Of a stretch of DNA of 64,000 nt, positions 18,011 to 27,510 are shown piece after piece. Position 1 is the stretch's first letter. Each line of letters starts with the position of its first letter. The position numbers and the translations under genes were made by a program. The stretch is from Thalassotalea psychrophila (GTDB lineage Bacteria; Pseudomonadota; Gammaproteobacteria; Enterobacterales; Alteromonadaceae). Under the pieces are notes generated by a model. The model saw nothing but the letters and a program-made list of their open reading frames with translations. It made no database searches and was not told where the DNA came from. Location of the stretch: positions 4,526,001 through 4,590,000 of the forward strand of contig NZ_CP134145.1 in NCBI RefSeq assembly GCF_031583595.1, read 5' to 3'.

Positions 18011-20542
18011 CTAAAAGCTATAATCAACTTTCACCCCAAAAGTTCGCTCCTTACCCGGATAGGCAAGATCTTTAGCTGGTCCACCAAAAAGTTCACGTTC
18101 AGTAGGTGAATATTCAGAATCATAGGTTTCATCGGTACAGTTTTTACACCATGCACGGATTTCAAAACCTTGTGAAAATTCTAAACCAATACTCGCATCC
18201 AATAGACCAAGGTCATCTTGATGATCTTGACCATCTATCCACCACTGTCTATCACTTGAGTAGTTATAGTCGATTCGCGTAATTAAATAGCTATCGTTAG
18301 ATAAAGGCATATTATGCTGAATACCGATATTAGCTGTTTGATGAGCAAAATTAGGTAGTTTTTCTCCCTTGAAGTTTTTGTCAAAAGCTACTTGAGTTTC
18401 AGTAGGAATGGGTAAAGCATTTGAAATTCTTGCATTTAGCTGTTCTTCCAAATTGTCACGAATACCTTCATCAAATTTATTGATTTCGGAGTCCATAATA
18501 CCAAATGCGGCATATAAGGTTAAATCTTCAGTCGCAGCAAATTCAATATTACCTTCTAAGCCCGTAATAGTACTTTCAGGGATGTTGTATAAACTTTGCA
18601 CAAAGACATTGCCATCAAATTCAAATTGTTGCACGTTTTCATAATCTTGATAAAAAACGGCGGCGCTAGCTCTAATACGATTATCGTACAGGCTTGCTTT
18701 AAGACCAAGCTCATAACTATCAAGTATTTCTTCTTTGTAGCTATCAGTTAACAGCGCACCAGAAGCATTAAAACCACCACTTCTAAAACCGCGAGCGTAT
18801 GTACCATAATAAGTAAACTGATCACTAGGCACATATGCTATTGAAGCTTTTGGCTGCCATGCAGAAAATGTTTCAGATACTTTTGAACCTGATACCGCAC
18901 AGTTGTCAGGGTCAACAGCTGAGTCACATTCTGCGCCTGCTACTGCCGTTGAACCTACACCTTGTCCATTGGTATCTACTGTTGGACCATCTAGTCGAGT
19001 AACTTCTCGTTCATCTTCATCGTATCGAAGCGCTGTGGTTAGTGTTAACTCGTCATTTATTTTATAATCGGTACTAACATAAACCGCCCAAGCCGTGTTG
19101 TCTTGTTCATTTTGAGTCGATAAAATCACACCGTTACAGGCGAAGTCACTAATGACTGGTCCACCTTCATAGGCAGGTACACAGTCAAAAGCTTCGCCAT
19201 TAGCGGTTTCCCAGGTTGCTCTTATACTATCAGCACGTTCGGTTAATAGTACATAAGCACCGGCAACATAACTTAAATCGCCATCAGTATCAGAAACAAA
19301 ACGTAAATCTTGCGAAAAAGTCTGCACATCATATTGTTGATCACTACCAACAAAATTTCCTGCGTTAGCGTTGCCGCCTAAATTATCGTTAAAAAAGTTA
19401 TAATCAACTGAGCCAGGCTCAAAGCTGTTAATCATATCTAGAACAGAAGGAGCTGCTTGGAACCATACGTTAGCCGTTCTGCTACCACCTTGGTTTTCAC
19501 CCGCAACACCATAGCGTTCATTCGTGTCAGTATAATTACTGATAGACGTTAATGTGCCTGATGCAAAATCATGATCAATTTTTAACGTGTTGGTATCAAT
19601 TGTGCGAATTGCCACTGGATTAGAATTAGAGTTGATCGGCACATTATAAGTTGCATCTTGATCACTTTCTAAGCGAAATATATTTCGATAAAACATTGCT
19701 CCAGCGGTAAGATCATTTTGTGCATAGCGATAATCAATGGTGGTATTATCACTTGCTTCCCAAATAAATTGGGCGCGAAAATCATTATTTTCTTGAAAGT
19801 CCATCATTGAGTCTTTTTGAACTTTACCGACAACACCGGCATTACTTCGTTCAAGAACACCTTCTAAGTGTTCATTTTCAATAAGGCCATCAAACGATTT
19901 ATGGTTACCCGCAACACGAAAAAACAGGTCATCGGTAACTGGAACAGCCAAAGAACCCGACACCTCAAATAAACCACCATTACCAACCCCCGTGGTTAAC
20001 CTACCTTCTAGAGTGTCACCTGGTTTTTTAGAAGTAACGATTAATGCACCACCAATGGCATTACGCCCATAAAGTGCGCCTTGTGGTCCTTTTAGTAATT
20101 CAATTTGCTCAACATCAAAAAATGATTGCGACATTTCTGTGGAGCTGCCCACTTGTACACCATCAATAATCATGGCAACCGCTGGCTCTGAATTTCGAAC
20201 AGAAGTAATACCTCGAACCATAATATAAGTTGAGGTAGGGCTAAGCGATTCAACCATTGATACATTAGGAATACGAGCAGTAACATCGACAGCAGTTGTG
20301 ATATTGGCTCGACTAATTTCTGCTTCACCTATCGATACAACAGTATCAGGTACTACTTGTAAGTTTTCATTACGACGACGAGCTGTAACTGTTATTCTTT
20401 CTAATTCAATGCTCGATTCGCCTTCAACTTTTTCTTCATCTTGCGTTACTGCATTCTGTTCGGTATTGGTTTCTTCAGCAGCATGAACATTAGAGAACAT
20501 CAGTGCAAATATTGAAGCCAAAAGTGTTTTTTTAGTTTTCAT
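18011..20542 (-). CDS. TonB-dependent outer-membrane receptor (carbohydrate locus)
   Basis: 843 residues. It has a signal peptide (MKTKKTLLASIFALMFS, then NVHA/AEE), an N-terminal ERITVTARRR region before the plug, and plug motifs GITSVRN and GPQGALYGRNAIGGAL. A long beta-barrel follows, ending VKVDYSF with the C-terminal aromatic needed for barrel insertion. Two Cys pairs in the barrel may form disulfides. It imports a substrate using TonB energy. Its upstream region carries both a LacI-type operator and the 66-bp element found before the 8248 operon, so it most likely serves the carbohydrate locus. Confidence 0.93.
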   Translation of the reverse strand: MKTKKTLLASIFALMFSNVHAAEETNTEQNAVTQDEEKVEGESSIELERITVTARRRNENLQVVPDTVVSIGEAEISRANITTAVDVTARIPNVSMVESLSPTSTYIMVRGITSVRNSEPAVAMIIDGVQVGSSTEMSQSFFDVEQIELLKGPQGALYGRNAIGGALIVTSKKPGDTLEGRLTTGVGNGGLFEVSGSLAVPVTDDLFFRVAGNHKSFDGLIENEHLEGVLERSNAGVVGKVQKDSMMDFQENNDFRAQFIWEASDNTTIDYRYAQNDLTAGAMFYRNIFRLESDQDATYNVPINSNSNPVAIRTIDTNTLKIDHDFASGTLTSISNYTDTNERYGVAGENQGGSRTANVWFQAAPSVLDMINSFEPGSVDYNFFNDNLGGNANAGNFVGSDQQYDVQTFSQDLRFVSDTDGDLSYVAGAYVLLTERADSIRATWETANGEAFDCVPAYEGGPVISDFACNGVILSTQNEQDNTAWAVYVSTDYKINDELTLTTALRYDEDEREVTRLDGPTVDTNGQGVGSTAVAGAECDSAVDPDNCAVSGSKVSETFSAWQPKASIAYVPSDQFTYYGTYARGFRSGGFNASGALLTDSYKEEILDSYELGLKASLYDNRIRASAAVFYQDYENVQQFEFDGNVFVQSLYNIPESTITGLEGNIEFAATEDLTLYAAFGIMDSEINKFDEGIRDNLEEQLNARISNALPIPTETQVAFDKNFKGEKLPNFAHQTANIGIQHNMPLSNDSYLITRIDYNYSSDRQWWIDGQDHQDDLGLLDASIGLEFSQGFEIRAWCKNCTDETYDSEYSPTERELFGGPAKDLAYPGKERTFGVKVDYSF

Positions 20543-20581
20543 CTCGTATACCCCGTATTGTTATTTAGTCTTTCATGCTAA

Positions 20582-20595
20582 TGTTACCGCTAACA
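20582..20595. promoter_or_regulatory. LacI-type operator upstream of the TonB receptor
   Basis: TGTTACCGCTAACA differs at one position from the perfect palindrome upstream of xylB. It lies 40 bases before the receptor start. Confidence 0.75.
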
Positions 20596-20830
20596 TTTAA
20601 ACTATTTTTTTTTCAATAAGTTTAATTTTCAAGTAGTCACTTAAACTTCTTGAAGTGTCTACAGCTTTTCACTCTCAGATCCCATTCAATAACTCAAAAT
20701 AGTATTTCTGTTATTTTAATGTTCTCTCTTGCACCATGTTCATCTCTTCTGTTTAGTTGGTATCCGGTTTTCTTTCCTTAAGTGAAAGAAAGCCATAATC
20801 TACTTTCTGGTACATTGATGAGCCTATAAC

Positions 20831-20896
20831 TAAGATAAATTAAGCACGGTAATAGATCTTTTACATATTGACTGATTTTTATAACATTTCGCTTGA
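20831..20896 (-). repeat. 66-bp promoter element, copy 2
   Basis: Inverted copy of 8149-8214, about 61 of 66 bases identical by eye, pointing towards the TonB receptor. The match stops sharply on the upstream side; a short CATCAATG is shared a little downstream. Confidence 0.8.
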
Positions 20897-21372
20897 ATTT
20901 GAAGGAGAACGATCGCTAAATCGCTAGGTAAATGACGTGTAACCACCTGAATCATAATTGATTTAATTTTTTCACTGTTAATTCATTACCCTCTTACTCT
21001 TTAATAATATCATTATATTCGATATTTTCATGAGCAAAACATTGGGAAAACGCTGAGAATTAACGGAACCGATGAATGAAATAATTTAGGCCGTTTCCCT
21101 ATAAGATAGTAGCTGTTATATTTCAAAATTAAGGAGAAGGCATGTAAGATTTATTGAATATATACATTTATAGGTGTAATAGGTGGTGATGCTAATTATT
21201 TTTATTAAGCTTAGTATAATCTAATGGAAGTTAGAATTTTTAAATATACGCTCCAAATAAAACTCAACTTCCAAAACCAATTATCCTTGCACATAACGAA
21301 TAGTTTATAGATAAAATTTCCACTAATAATTAATTTATATTATTTCTAACTGTAACTGCGTGCTAAACTAAA

Positions 21373-21386
21373 TGATAGCGTTAACA
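21373..21386. promoter_or_regulatory. LacI-type operator upstream of its own gene
   Basis: TGATAGCGTTAACA matches the xylB operator at 12 of 14 positions and lies about 60 bases before the lacI-type start, suggesting autoregulation. Confidence 0.65.
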
Positions 21387-21444
21387 GTATTTATTAATAC
21401 CAAAACAATTTAAGATTGATAATAGTTAAGGAGTGGTCGTTATT

Positions 21445-22479
21445 ATGTCAGCCTCAAAACGTACGAGAATAAAAGATGTAGCAGAAAAGGCTGGAGTATC
21501 GACTATGACTGTATCCCGCGTTCTTAATCAAGATCCAAAAGTAAGTGATGCGAAGCGAGCTTTAGTGATGAAAACTGTCAAGGAGTTGGACTATAGACCT
21601 AATGTTGCTGCGCGTAGACTTGCAAGTAAAAAATCTTTCTTTATAGGTTTATTATACTTTGATGATTTAGATACGTCTTACCTTAGTAAATTCATTATAC
21701 GTGGTTTAAAAGTATGTCGTTCGACGAGTCACCATTTAATTGTCGATGAAGTTGAAGATACAGATAAATCACTTGCTTCTGTTAATGATCTCATTGATGT
21801 AACGCAAGTTGATGGGTTAATATTATTACCACCAATTTGTAACGATGCCAAATTGCTTGCGTTACTACAAAAAGCTAATGTTTCTTTTGTTCGAATATCT
21901 CCTGATACCCAATTGAACTTATCTCCATATATTTGTATGGATGACTATCAAGCAAGCTTTGAATTAACTGAGATTTTAATTAAGCAAGGCCATACCAAAA
22001 TTGGCCATATTATTGGTAATCCAAATCAAGGCGTGAGTCGTTTGCGTTATCAAGGCTATTTAGATGCGCTTCGTTCAAATCAAATTAATGTCCCCCCTAG
22101 TTACATCGAGCAAGGTTTGTTTACTGTAGAATCAGGTTTAACAGCGGCTAAAAAAATGCTGTCATTAGATGATAAACCTACTGCAATATTTGCTGCTAAC
22201 GACGCGATGGCGGCGGGAGTTTTATCCGCTGCACATATAAATGGAATTTCTGTACCTGAAGAATTATCTATTGCGGGTTTTGATGATGGCCACCTTGCTG
22301 TTTCGGTATCACCAAACCTAACAACGGTAAGACAACCCATTCAGCAAATGGCCGAGCTTGCTATTAATTTGATTATTTCAGGTGAATTTTCAGATCTATC
22401 AAAGGCAAATAGTCGAAATTTTCGAAATGTCCTAGATTTTGAAATTGTCGAACGTGAATCTACAAAAATAATTAAATAG
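21445..22479 (+). CDS. LacI/GalR-family transcription repressor
   Basis: 344 residues. The N-terminal helix-turn-helix reads IKDVAEKAGVSTMTVSRVLN, followed by hinge residues YRPNVAARRLAS. A periplasmic-binding-like sensor fills the rest (LTTVRQPI near the end). I chose ATG 21445, 13 bases after AAGGAG; an in-frame GTG at 21433 sits too close to that site. Operators of this family occur before xylB, before the TonB receptor and before this gene, so it is likely the xylose-responsive or related sugar-responsive repressor of the locus. Effector not proven. Confidence 0.9.
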   Translation: MSASKRTRIKDVAEKAGVSTMTVSRVLNQDPKVSDAKRALVMKTVKELDYRPNVAARRLASKKSFFIGLLYFDDLDTSYLSKFIIRGLKVCRSTSHHLIVDEVEDTDKSLASVNDLIDVTQVDGLILLPPICNDAKLLALLQKANVSFVRISPDTQLNLSPYICMDDYQASFELTEILIKQGHTKIGHIIGNPNQGVSRLRYQGYLDALRSNQINVPPSYIEQGLFTVESGLTAAKKMLSLDDKPTAIFAANDAMAAGVLSAAHINGISVPEELSIAGFDDGHLAVSVSPNLTTVRQPIQQMAELAINLIISGEFSDLSKANSRNFRNVLDFEIVERESTKIIK

Positions 22480-22544
22480 TTATCATCTAAGCAATATAAA
22501 ATTTAGCATGGAATAATCATTATAAACCTAGCTCACACTAGCTT

Positions 22545-22580
22545 AGCTTCTAAATGATAATTTATTAGAAGCTTCTTCTT
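22545..22580 (+). terminator. Terminator of the lacI-type gene
   Basis: Stem AGCTTCTAA / TTAGAAGCT with an 11-base loop, followed by a TC-rich tail. It lies between convergent genes and may work both ways. Confidence 0.6.
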
Positions 22581-22634
22581 TTATATGACGGTGTAGTTTT
22601 GTGTATTCTTCTTGTAGCATTTGCCTACTTACAC

Positions 22635-23357
22635 TTACCACGGATAAGGGTTACGCTCTCGGAAGAAACCACCATTGGGCCCATCGGCATCTAAGGTCGC
22701 TAGCCATACAGGGGTATCAGCGCCTTGTTCTGGAGATAACGGTGCATCTTCTCCACCTAAAGCAGTTTTCACCCAGCCAGGGGCTGCAGCATTAATTTTG
22801 ATGTTCGGATAATCAGCTAACTCAAGCGCTAATATTTTAGTCATGCTATTCAATGCTGCCTTTGACATTCGGTAGGCGAGTGTCATGCCCATTTCCATTG
22901 TATTAAAACTGGCAAGCTCCGAAGAAATATTTACGATACGACCATACTTTTGCCGTTTCATTATTGGTAAAGCAGCTTGCATTAATGAGAGCGGTCCATA
23001 AACATTGGTTGTCATGGTTTGCTCGACAACATCTTTTGCTATCGTTAAACCACTTTGCCATTGATCAATAGCGATCCCGGCATTGTTAATGAGAATATCC
23101 AAGCAGCCATAATTTACATCAATATCATCAATTAGGTTTTGGCATTGCTGCTCACTAGTAACATCAAGTAATACACCTTCAACGTTCAGTTCTTGTTGCT
23201 TAAGTTCATTAACCGCATGTTTGAGCTTTTCTACATCTCTGCCGGTAATAATGACCCTAATACCCTGTTCGGCTAATTGTTTGGCGATAGCAAATCCAAT
23301 GCCACCATTTCCACCAGTTACTAACGCCACTTTTACAGCAGTATTGCTATTTGCCAT
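22635..23357 (-). CDS. Short-chain dehydrogenase/reductase
   Basis: 240 residues from the ATG at 23357, which has a GAGGA site; an upstream in-frame ATG is less likely. The cofactor motif is VTGGNGGIGFAIA, and NNAG and YRMSKAA complete the SDR pattern. The ending RNPYPW is typical of carbonyl-reductase-like classical SDRs. It differs from the NYC1/NOL-like SDRs of this window. It is divergent from the maleate-isomerase-like gene, with the shared 20-bp palindrome between them, which places it in set B. Confidence 0.88.
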   Translation of the reverse strand: MANSNTAVKVALVTGGNGGIGFAIAKQLAEQGIRVIITGRDVEKLKHAVNELKQQELNVEGVLLDVTSEQQCQNLIDDIDVNYGCLDILINNAGIAIDQWQSGLTIAKDVVEQTMTTNVYGPLSLMQAALPIMKRQKYGRIVNISSELASFNTMEMGMTLAYRMSKAALNSMTKILALELADYPNIKINAAAPGWVKTALGGEDAPLSPEQGADTPVWLATLDADGPNGGFFRERNPYPW

Positions 23358-23425
23358 ATTTTCCTCATTTATAAAAGTCATTGGTTATTTAAGGCTTTAT
23401 TTTATTTGTCAGCTATATTACATTA

Positions 23426-23445
23426 TTGTTATATCTTTATAACAA
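23426..23445. promoter_or_regulatory. Set-B palindrome, site 1
   Basis: TTGTTATA-TCTT-TATAACAA: perfect 8-bp arms with a 4-base spacer, between divergent genes starting at 23357 and 23491. The same 20-bp layout recurs at 34076, 40332, 40366, 49992 and 53711. Confidence 0.75.
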
Positions 23446-23490
23446 ATATTAAAAGCTAAAAAAATGCTTTTCGACAATTAAGGAATAACA

Positions 23491-24267
23491 ATGTCTATCG
23501 ATTATTATGGCTACCGCAAAAAATTCGCATTATTAGTACCAAGTACCAATACCGCGGTTGAAACTGAATATCATATGATGTGCCCGAAAGGGGTCGTATT
23601 GGCAACTCGCGGCTGTGTTATTCCTCCATTTAAAGTGACCAATGAAGAAGAATTTGTTGGTATGGTGAAAGCCATTGGTGATGCTACCGAGCAAGGCTTA
23701 ATTGACGCCCTAACCTGTTGCCCTGACCATGTGATTTTTGGCTATTCAGCAGAAACATTTTGGGATGGTAAAGAACGTTCTGATCGTGAATTTGCTAAAT
23801 ATAATACTATTGCAAAAGAACAAGGTGACTGTGAAATTACCTTTGGTGCACAAGCTATTATGGATGCATTGAAATGCTACCCTGGCGTTAAAAAAATTGG
23901 TGTTGTAACACCTTATATGCCGGTTGGCGATAACATGGTAGTTAAGTTTTTAGCCGATATTGGATATGAAGTAGTACGTATTCAAGGTCACAATTCTCCA
24001 GGTCCCGTAGATATTGCCTTTGAAAGCTTTGGCAAAACTCGTCAGCTTATTAAAGAAGTTGATGGTGATGATATTGATCTAATTTTGCAAGCCGGCACTA
24101 ATTTACATTTTGTAGAATTAGCGGCCCAACTTGAACAAGAGTTAGGCAAGCCAGTATTAGCAATTAATGCCTTAACATTTTGGCATGCACTACGCTCAAA
24201 TGGTATTCCTGATCGAATTGAAGGTTTTGGTTCATTATTAGCAGAACACATTGCAATTCCAGAGTAA
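23491..24267 (+). CDS. Maleate isomerase / Asp-Glu racemase family protein, paralogue 1
   Basis: 258 residues with the family's PSTNT (17-21), a central ITFGAQAIMDALK, and the late LGKPVLAINALTFWHALR. Maleate isomerases use two cysteines. Here the first site reads GYSAE (84-88) and the second QAGTN (200-204), so both appear to lack Cys, and another reaction is likely. AAGGA precedes ATG. It is followed after 3 bases by an ICL-type lyase, so the pair probably forms one metabolic step sequence on a substituted maleate or malate. The second paralogue is at 35160. Confidence 0.8.
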   Translation: MSIDYYGYRKKFALLVPSTNTAVETEYHMMCPKGVVLATRGCVIPPFKVTNEEEFVGMVKAIGDATEQGLIDALTCCPDHVIFGYSAETFWDGKERSDREFAKYNTIAKEQGDCEITFGAQAIMDALKCYPGVKKIGVVTPYMPVGDNMVVKFLADIGYEVVRIQGHNSPGPVDIAFESFGKTRQLIKEVDGDDIDLILQAGTNLHFVELAAQLEQELGKPVLAINALTFWHALRSNGIPDRIEGFGSLLAEHIAIPE

Positions 24268-24270
24268 TTT

Positions 24271-25137
24271 ATGACACCACAACAACAGTTAAAGCAACTT
24301 CTAGCTCGTGCTGGTGTAATTAAAGCACCCGGAGTATTCGATGGCTTATCCGCCCGATTAGTGCAAAGTCAAGGTTTTGAATTGGCCTTTGTTTCTGGTG
24401 CTGGCATTGCTTTTTCTCGTTTTGGCGTTGCTGACATTGGCTTGGTATCAATGAGTGAAGTGGCAGCAACCATTTCAGCCATTCGTGAATATAATGACAT
24501 CCCATTGGCCGTCGATATTGATACGGGCTTTGGTAATGCCGTTAATACTCAGCGTACGGTAAAAGTGCTAGAGCAAGCAGGTGCTACAGCGATGCAAATG
24601 GAAGACCAGTTAATGCCAAAACGTTGTGGTCATATGAAAGGAAAACAAGTTGTTCCTGCAGCTGAAATGGTTGGAAAAATTCATGCCTTTGTCGATGCAC
24701 GAACTAATGATAATACGCTGTTAATTGCGCGTACTGATGCACTAGGCGTTAATGGCTTTGATGATGCTATGGAACGAGCTAGACGTTATGTTGATGCAGG
24801 AGCAGATTTACTGTTTATTGAAGCACCAAAAACAGTCGAACAAATGCAAATTATCGGTAAGGAATTTGGCGATAAAATACCTCTCGTACATAACTTAGTG
24901 GAAGGCGGTAATAGCCCCATCACTAACAGCGATGATATGGCAGCATTAAATTATAAAATCGCGCTATTTCCTGTTGCTCTACTGCATAGCTTTATTCCTA
25001 AAGCTCAGGACATTCTTAAACATATAGAGAAAACTGGCAACACCAACACGTATGAGCAACCTTTGTGGAATTTGAATCAAACCAATGCACTGCTTAAAGC
25101 GCAAGATTACTTGGATAAAGCGGAAAAATATAAGTAG
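24271..25137 (+). CDS. Isocitrate lyase/PEP mutase-family C-C lyase
   Basis: 288 residues. Metal/substrate motif VDIDTGFGNAVNT (81-93) and the catalytic loop MPKRCGH with Cys119 show an active lyase of the 2-methylisocitrate / 2,3-dimethylmalate / oxaloacetate-hydrolase group rather than a PEP mutase. Such enzymes cleave alkylmalates or methylisocitrate to pyruvate plus a carboxylate (dimethylmalate lyase gives propionate). The immediate neighbour is a maleate-isomerase homologue, and a LeuCD-type hydratase lies in a co-regulated operon, so an alkylmalate is a reasonable substrate. No prpC-like gene is present to suggest the methylcitrate cycle. Confidence 0.85.
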   Translation: MTPQQQLKQLLARAGVIKAPGVFDGLSARLVQSQGFELAFVSGAGIAFSRFGVADIGLVSMSEVAATISAIREYNDIPLAVDIDTGFGNAVNTQRTVKVLEQAGATAMQMEDQLMPKRCGHMKGKQVVPAAEMVGKIHAFVDARTNDNTLLIARTDALGVNGFDDAMERARRYVDAGADLLFIEAPKTVEQMQIIGKEFGDKIPLVHNLVEGGNSPITNSDDMAALNYKIALFPVALLHSFIPKAQDILKHIEKTGNTNTYEQPLWNLNQTNALLKAQDYLDKAEKYK

Positions 25138-25575
25138 GTTTGATTCATTTTACCGAATAGCTGCCGTTCCGACTTACTTCATCAATATCAAATATTTCGA
25201 ATTAACATTAAGAGTTTTGTTGTTTGTTTAGATCGAAAAAATATAGGCCAGCCTTTATCCTGACAGAAAACTAATCCACTTTATGAGACATTAGATATTT
25301 TACTCCTTTGTAGTATTTGCCTATAATTTGATGCGGCATTAGTCCAAAGTAACTTCAATCCACCGTGTGTATTGATAGCGCTAAAGGAACAGGCAGTAAA
25401 AGGAGTTGGGTAGATACTTATTGATATCGTAATAAGGCCATTGTATCTACGCCTTGTTTTCTATCTCTGCCTGAAACGAGCATACTGATTAACTTTGGCT
25501 TGTGCATCAGCCTTCCACATTCAGCTGTAAATATGGAAAGTCATAATAATAATTTATTTAGGATATTTACTTGTT
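25138..25575. other. Intergenic stretch of 438 bases
   Basis: No gene recognised. TGATAGCGCTAAAG at 25373-25386 matches the LacI-type operator at 11 of 14 positions, but it lies 190 bases from the next start and may be chance. The remainder shows no clear structure. Confidence 0.4.
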
Positions 25576-27510
25576 ATGAAACCATCAGATAAAGAACTTG
25601 GTATGGATCGACTCATCACCCGCCGGGATATTGTGCTCGGTATGGGCGCGATTGGTGCCGGTATAATGTTACCGTGGTCACTAACAGCTTGTGGAAAGAC
25701 TGCTAAATCAAAACTATCCTCTGCCCCTCACGCTGATTATCCACCTGCATTAATGGGTATGCGAGGCAATCACGATGGCGCTTTCGACGTCGCCCACGCC
25801 CTTGCCAGAGAGGGGCGGTCTGATTGGGGGCCGGTGCAGCAACCGGATTCTGATATCTATGATCTTGTTGTTGTCGGCGGTGGCATTAGTGGTTTGTCGG
25901 CGGCGCACTTTTATCGGAAAGAAAAACCGGATGCACGGATTCTGATTCTCGACAATCACGATGACTTTGGTGGCCACGCCAAGCGCAACGAGTTTGAAGC
26001 CAATGGGAAAACGCTGATTATGCATGGGGGTAGTGAAACCATGGCCGCCCCATCAACTTATAGCGATATCGTAAAGGGCTTGCTTGATGATCTAGGTATT
26101 AATTTGGAGCGATTCGAAACCGCCTATGATCAAGAATTCTACAAGCGAAATGGACTAAAAGCCGGCCTTCATTTCAGTAAAGATAAATGGGGAGTGGATC
26201 GTGTCGTCCCCTTGAATATGGGATTTTGGAATGGCTTTCTATCTCCCGCAGAGTCAGATCTCACGATTGAAGAAGCCGTATCCAGGCTCCCGATCTCAGA
26301 GGCGGCAAGAGATGATTTTCTGACTTTATTGACGACCACGGAAGATCAGATGCCCGAGATCCCACTCAATAAAAAAGCCCAATATCTGTTCAGTATTTCT
26401 TATCATGAGTTTCTGTCCCGGCATCTTGGGATAAAAGAGCCACAAGTTTTTGATATGCTACAGGATCTTGTTGGTGAGGCTGGTATTAGCAGCGAGTCCA
26501 TCAGCGCCTACGCCGCCATGGCTTGGTGCGGCTTGCCCGGGGAAGTTGCGGCGGGCCTACCTAAATTTAATATGTGGACGGAACCCTACATCCACCATTT
26601 TCCTGACGGCAATGCCTCGATCGCGCGCCTGCTGGTACGCGCCATGATCCCGGATGTAGCCCCTGGGCAAACAATGGAAGATGTTGTTACAGCCCGTTTT
26701 GATTACTCAAAACTTGATCAATCCAACTCTCGAGTAAGGTTGCGGTTAAACAGTACCGTGACGCAAGTAGCACATGAGGGCGAGCCGCAGTCCTCCAAGC
26801 TCGTTAACGTTTCTTACGTACAAAACGACCAGGCATGCCAGGTCAAGGCCCGTAACTGTGTGCTGGCCTGTTATAACTCTATAATCCCTTATCTTTGCCC
26901 AGAATTGCCTGAGTCACAGCGTAAGGCGCTGGAAAATCAGGTCAAACAACCGATTCTTGTTACCAATGTTGCTCTGCGTAACTGGCAGCCCTGGAAAAAA
27001 ATGGGCATCTGCGCAGTGCAAGCGCCGGGCAGTTATCACACTAGCGTCAGCCTGAACTATCCAGTCAGCCTTGGTGAATATACCTATGCCGGAGGGCCTG
27101 ATGAGCCGGTTATGGCCTATATGATGAGGTTTCCGCACAACAATAACCCTGAGCTAACCCAGCAAGAACAATTTCGGCTTGGCCGCCATGAACTTTTATC
27201 CACACCATTTGAGGACATCGAGCGTCATGTTCGGCTTCAACTCACCAGCATGTTGAGTGAAGGCGGGTTTGATCCGGCAACTGACATATTGGGCATTACG
27301 GTTAATCGCTGGGCACACGGTTATGCCTATACGTATAACTCACTCTACGACGACGTTTATAAGGATTTCAATGATGAACGTTATCCGCATGTGCAAGCAC
27401 GAAAAACTTTTGGGCGCATAGCAATTGCAAATTCTGATGCTGGTGCTATGGCGATGATGGAAACTGCAGTAGAACAAGGCTACCGTGCGGTGTCAGAACT
27501 GCTTGTTTGA
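25576..27510 (+). CDS. Tat-exported spermidine-dehydrogenase-like FAD oxidoreductase
   Basis: 644 residues. ELGMDRLITRRDIVLGMG carries a twin-arginine signal, and LTACGK could be a lipobox. The FAD site is DLVVVGGGISGLSAAHFY, followed by DDFGGHAKRNEF. The early YPPALMGMRGNHDG and overall length fit spermidine dehydrogenase (SpdH) and its relatives, from memory. It would oxidise a polyamine or related amine in the periplasm. The gene is visibly GC-richer (CGCC, GGCC and CCGG words frequent) than both neighbours and stands alone, with a two-copy repeat behind it, so it looks acquired. It has no obvious link to set B. Confidence 0.82.
   Translation: MKPSDKELGMDRLITRRDIVLGMGAIGAGIMLPWSLTACGKTAKSKLSSAPHADYPPALMGMRGNHDGAFDVAHALAREGRSDWGPVQQPDSDIYDLVVVGGGISGLSAAHFYRKEKPDARILILDNHDDFGGHAKRNEFEANGKTLIMHGGSETMAAPSTYSDIVKGLLDDLGINLERFETAYDQEFYKRNGLKAGLHFSKDKWGVDRVVPLNMGFWNGFLSPAESDLTIEEAVSRLPISEAARDDFLTLLTTTEDQMPEIPLNKKAQYLFSISYHEFLSRHLGIKEPQVFDMLQDLVGEAGISSESISAYAAMAWCGLPGEVAAGLPKFNMWTEPYIHHFPDGNASIARLLVRAMIPDVAPGQTMEDVVTARFDYSKLDQSNSRVRLRLNSTVTQVAHEGEPQSSKLVNVSYVQNDQACQVKARNCVLACYNSIIPYLCPELPESQRKALENQVKQPILVTNVALRNWQPWKKMGICAVQAPGSYHTSVSLNYPVSLGEYTYAGGPDEPVMAYMMRFPHNNNPELTQQEQFRLGRHELLSTPFEDIERHVRLQLTSMLSEGGFDPATDILGITVNRWAHGYAYTYNSLYDDVYKDFNDERYPHVQARKTFGRIAIANSDAGAMAMMETAVEQGYRAVSELLV

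Larger units (their letters stand above)
20543..21444. promoter_or_regulatory. Large divergent regulatory region between TonB receptor and lacI-type gene
   Basis: About 900 bases with no convincing gene. It contains the operator at 20582, the 66-bp element at 20831 and a second operator at 21373. The rest is AT-rich and unassigned. Confidence 0.6.
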
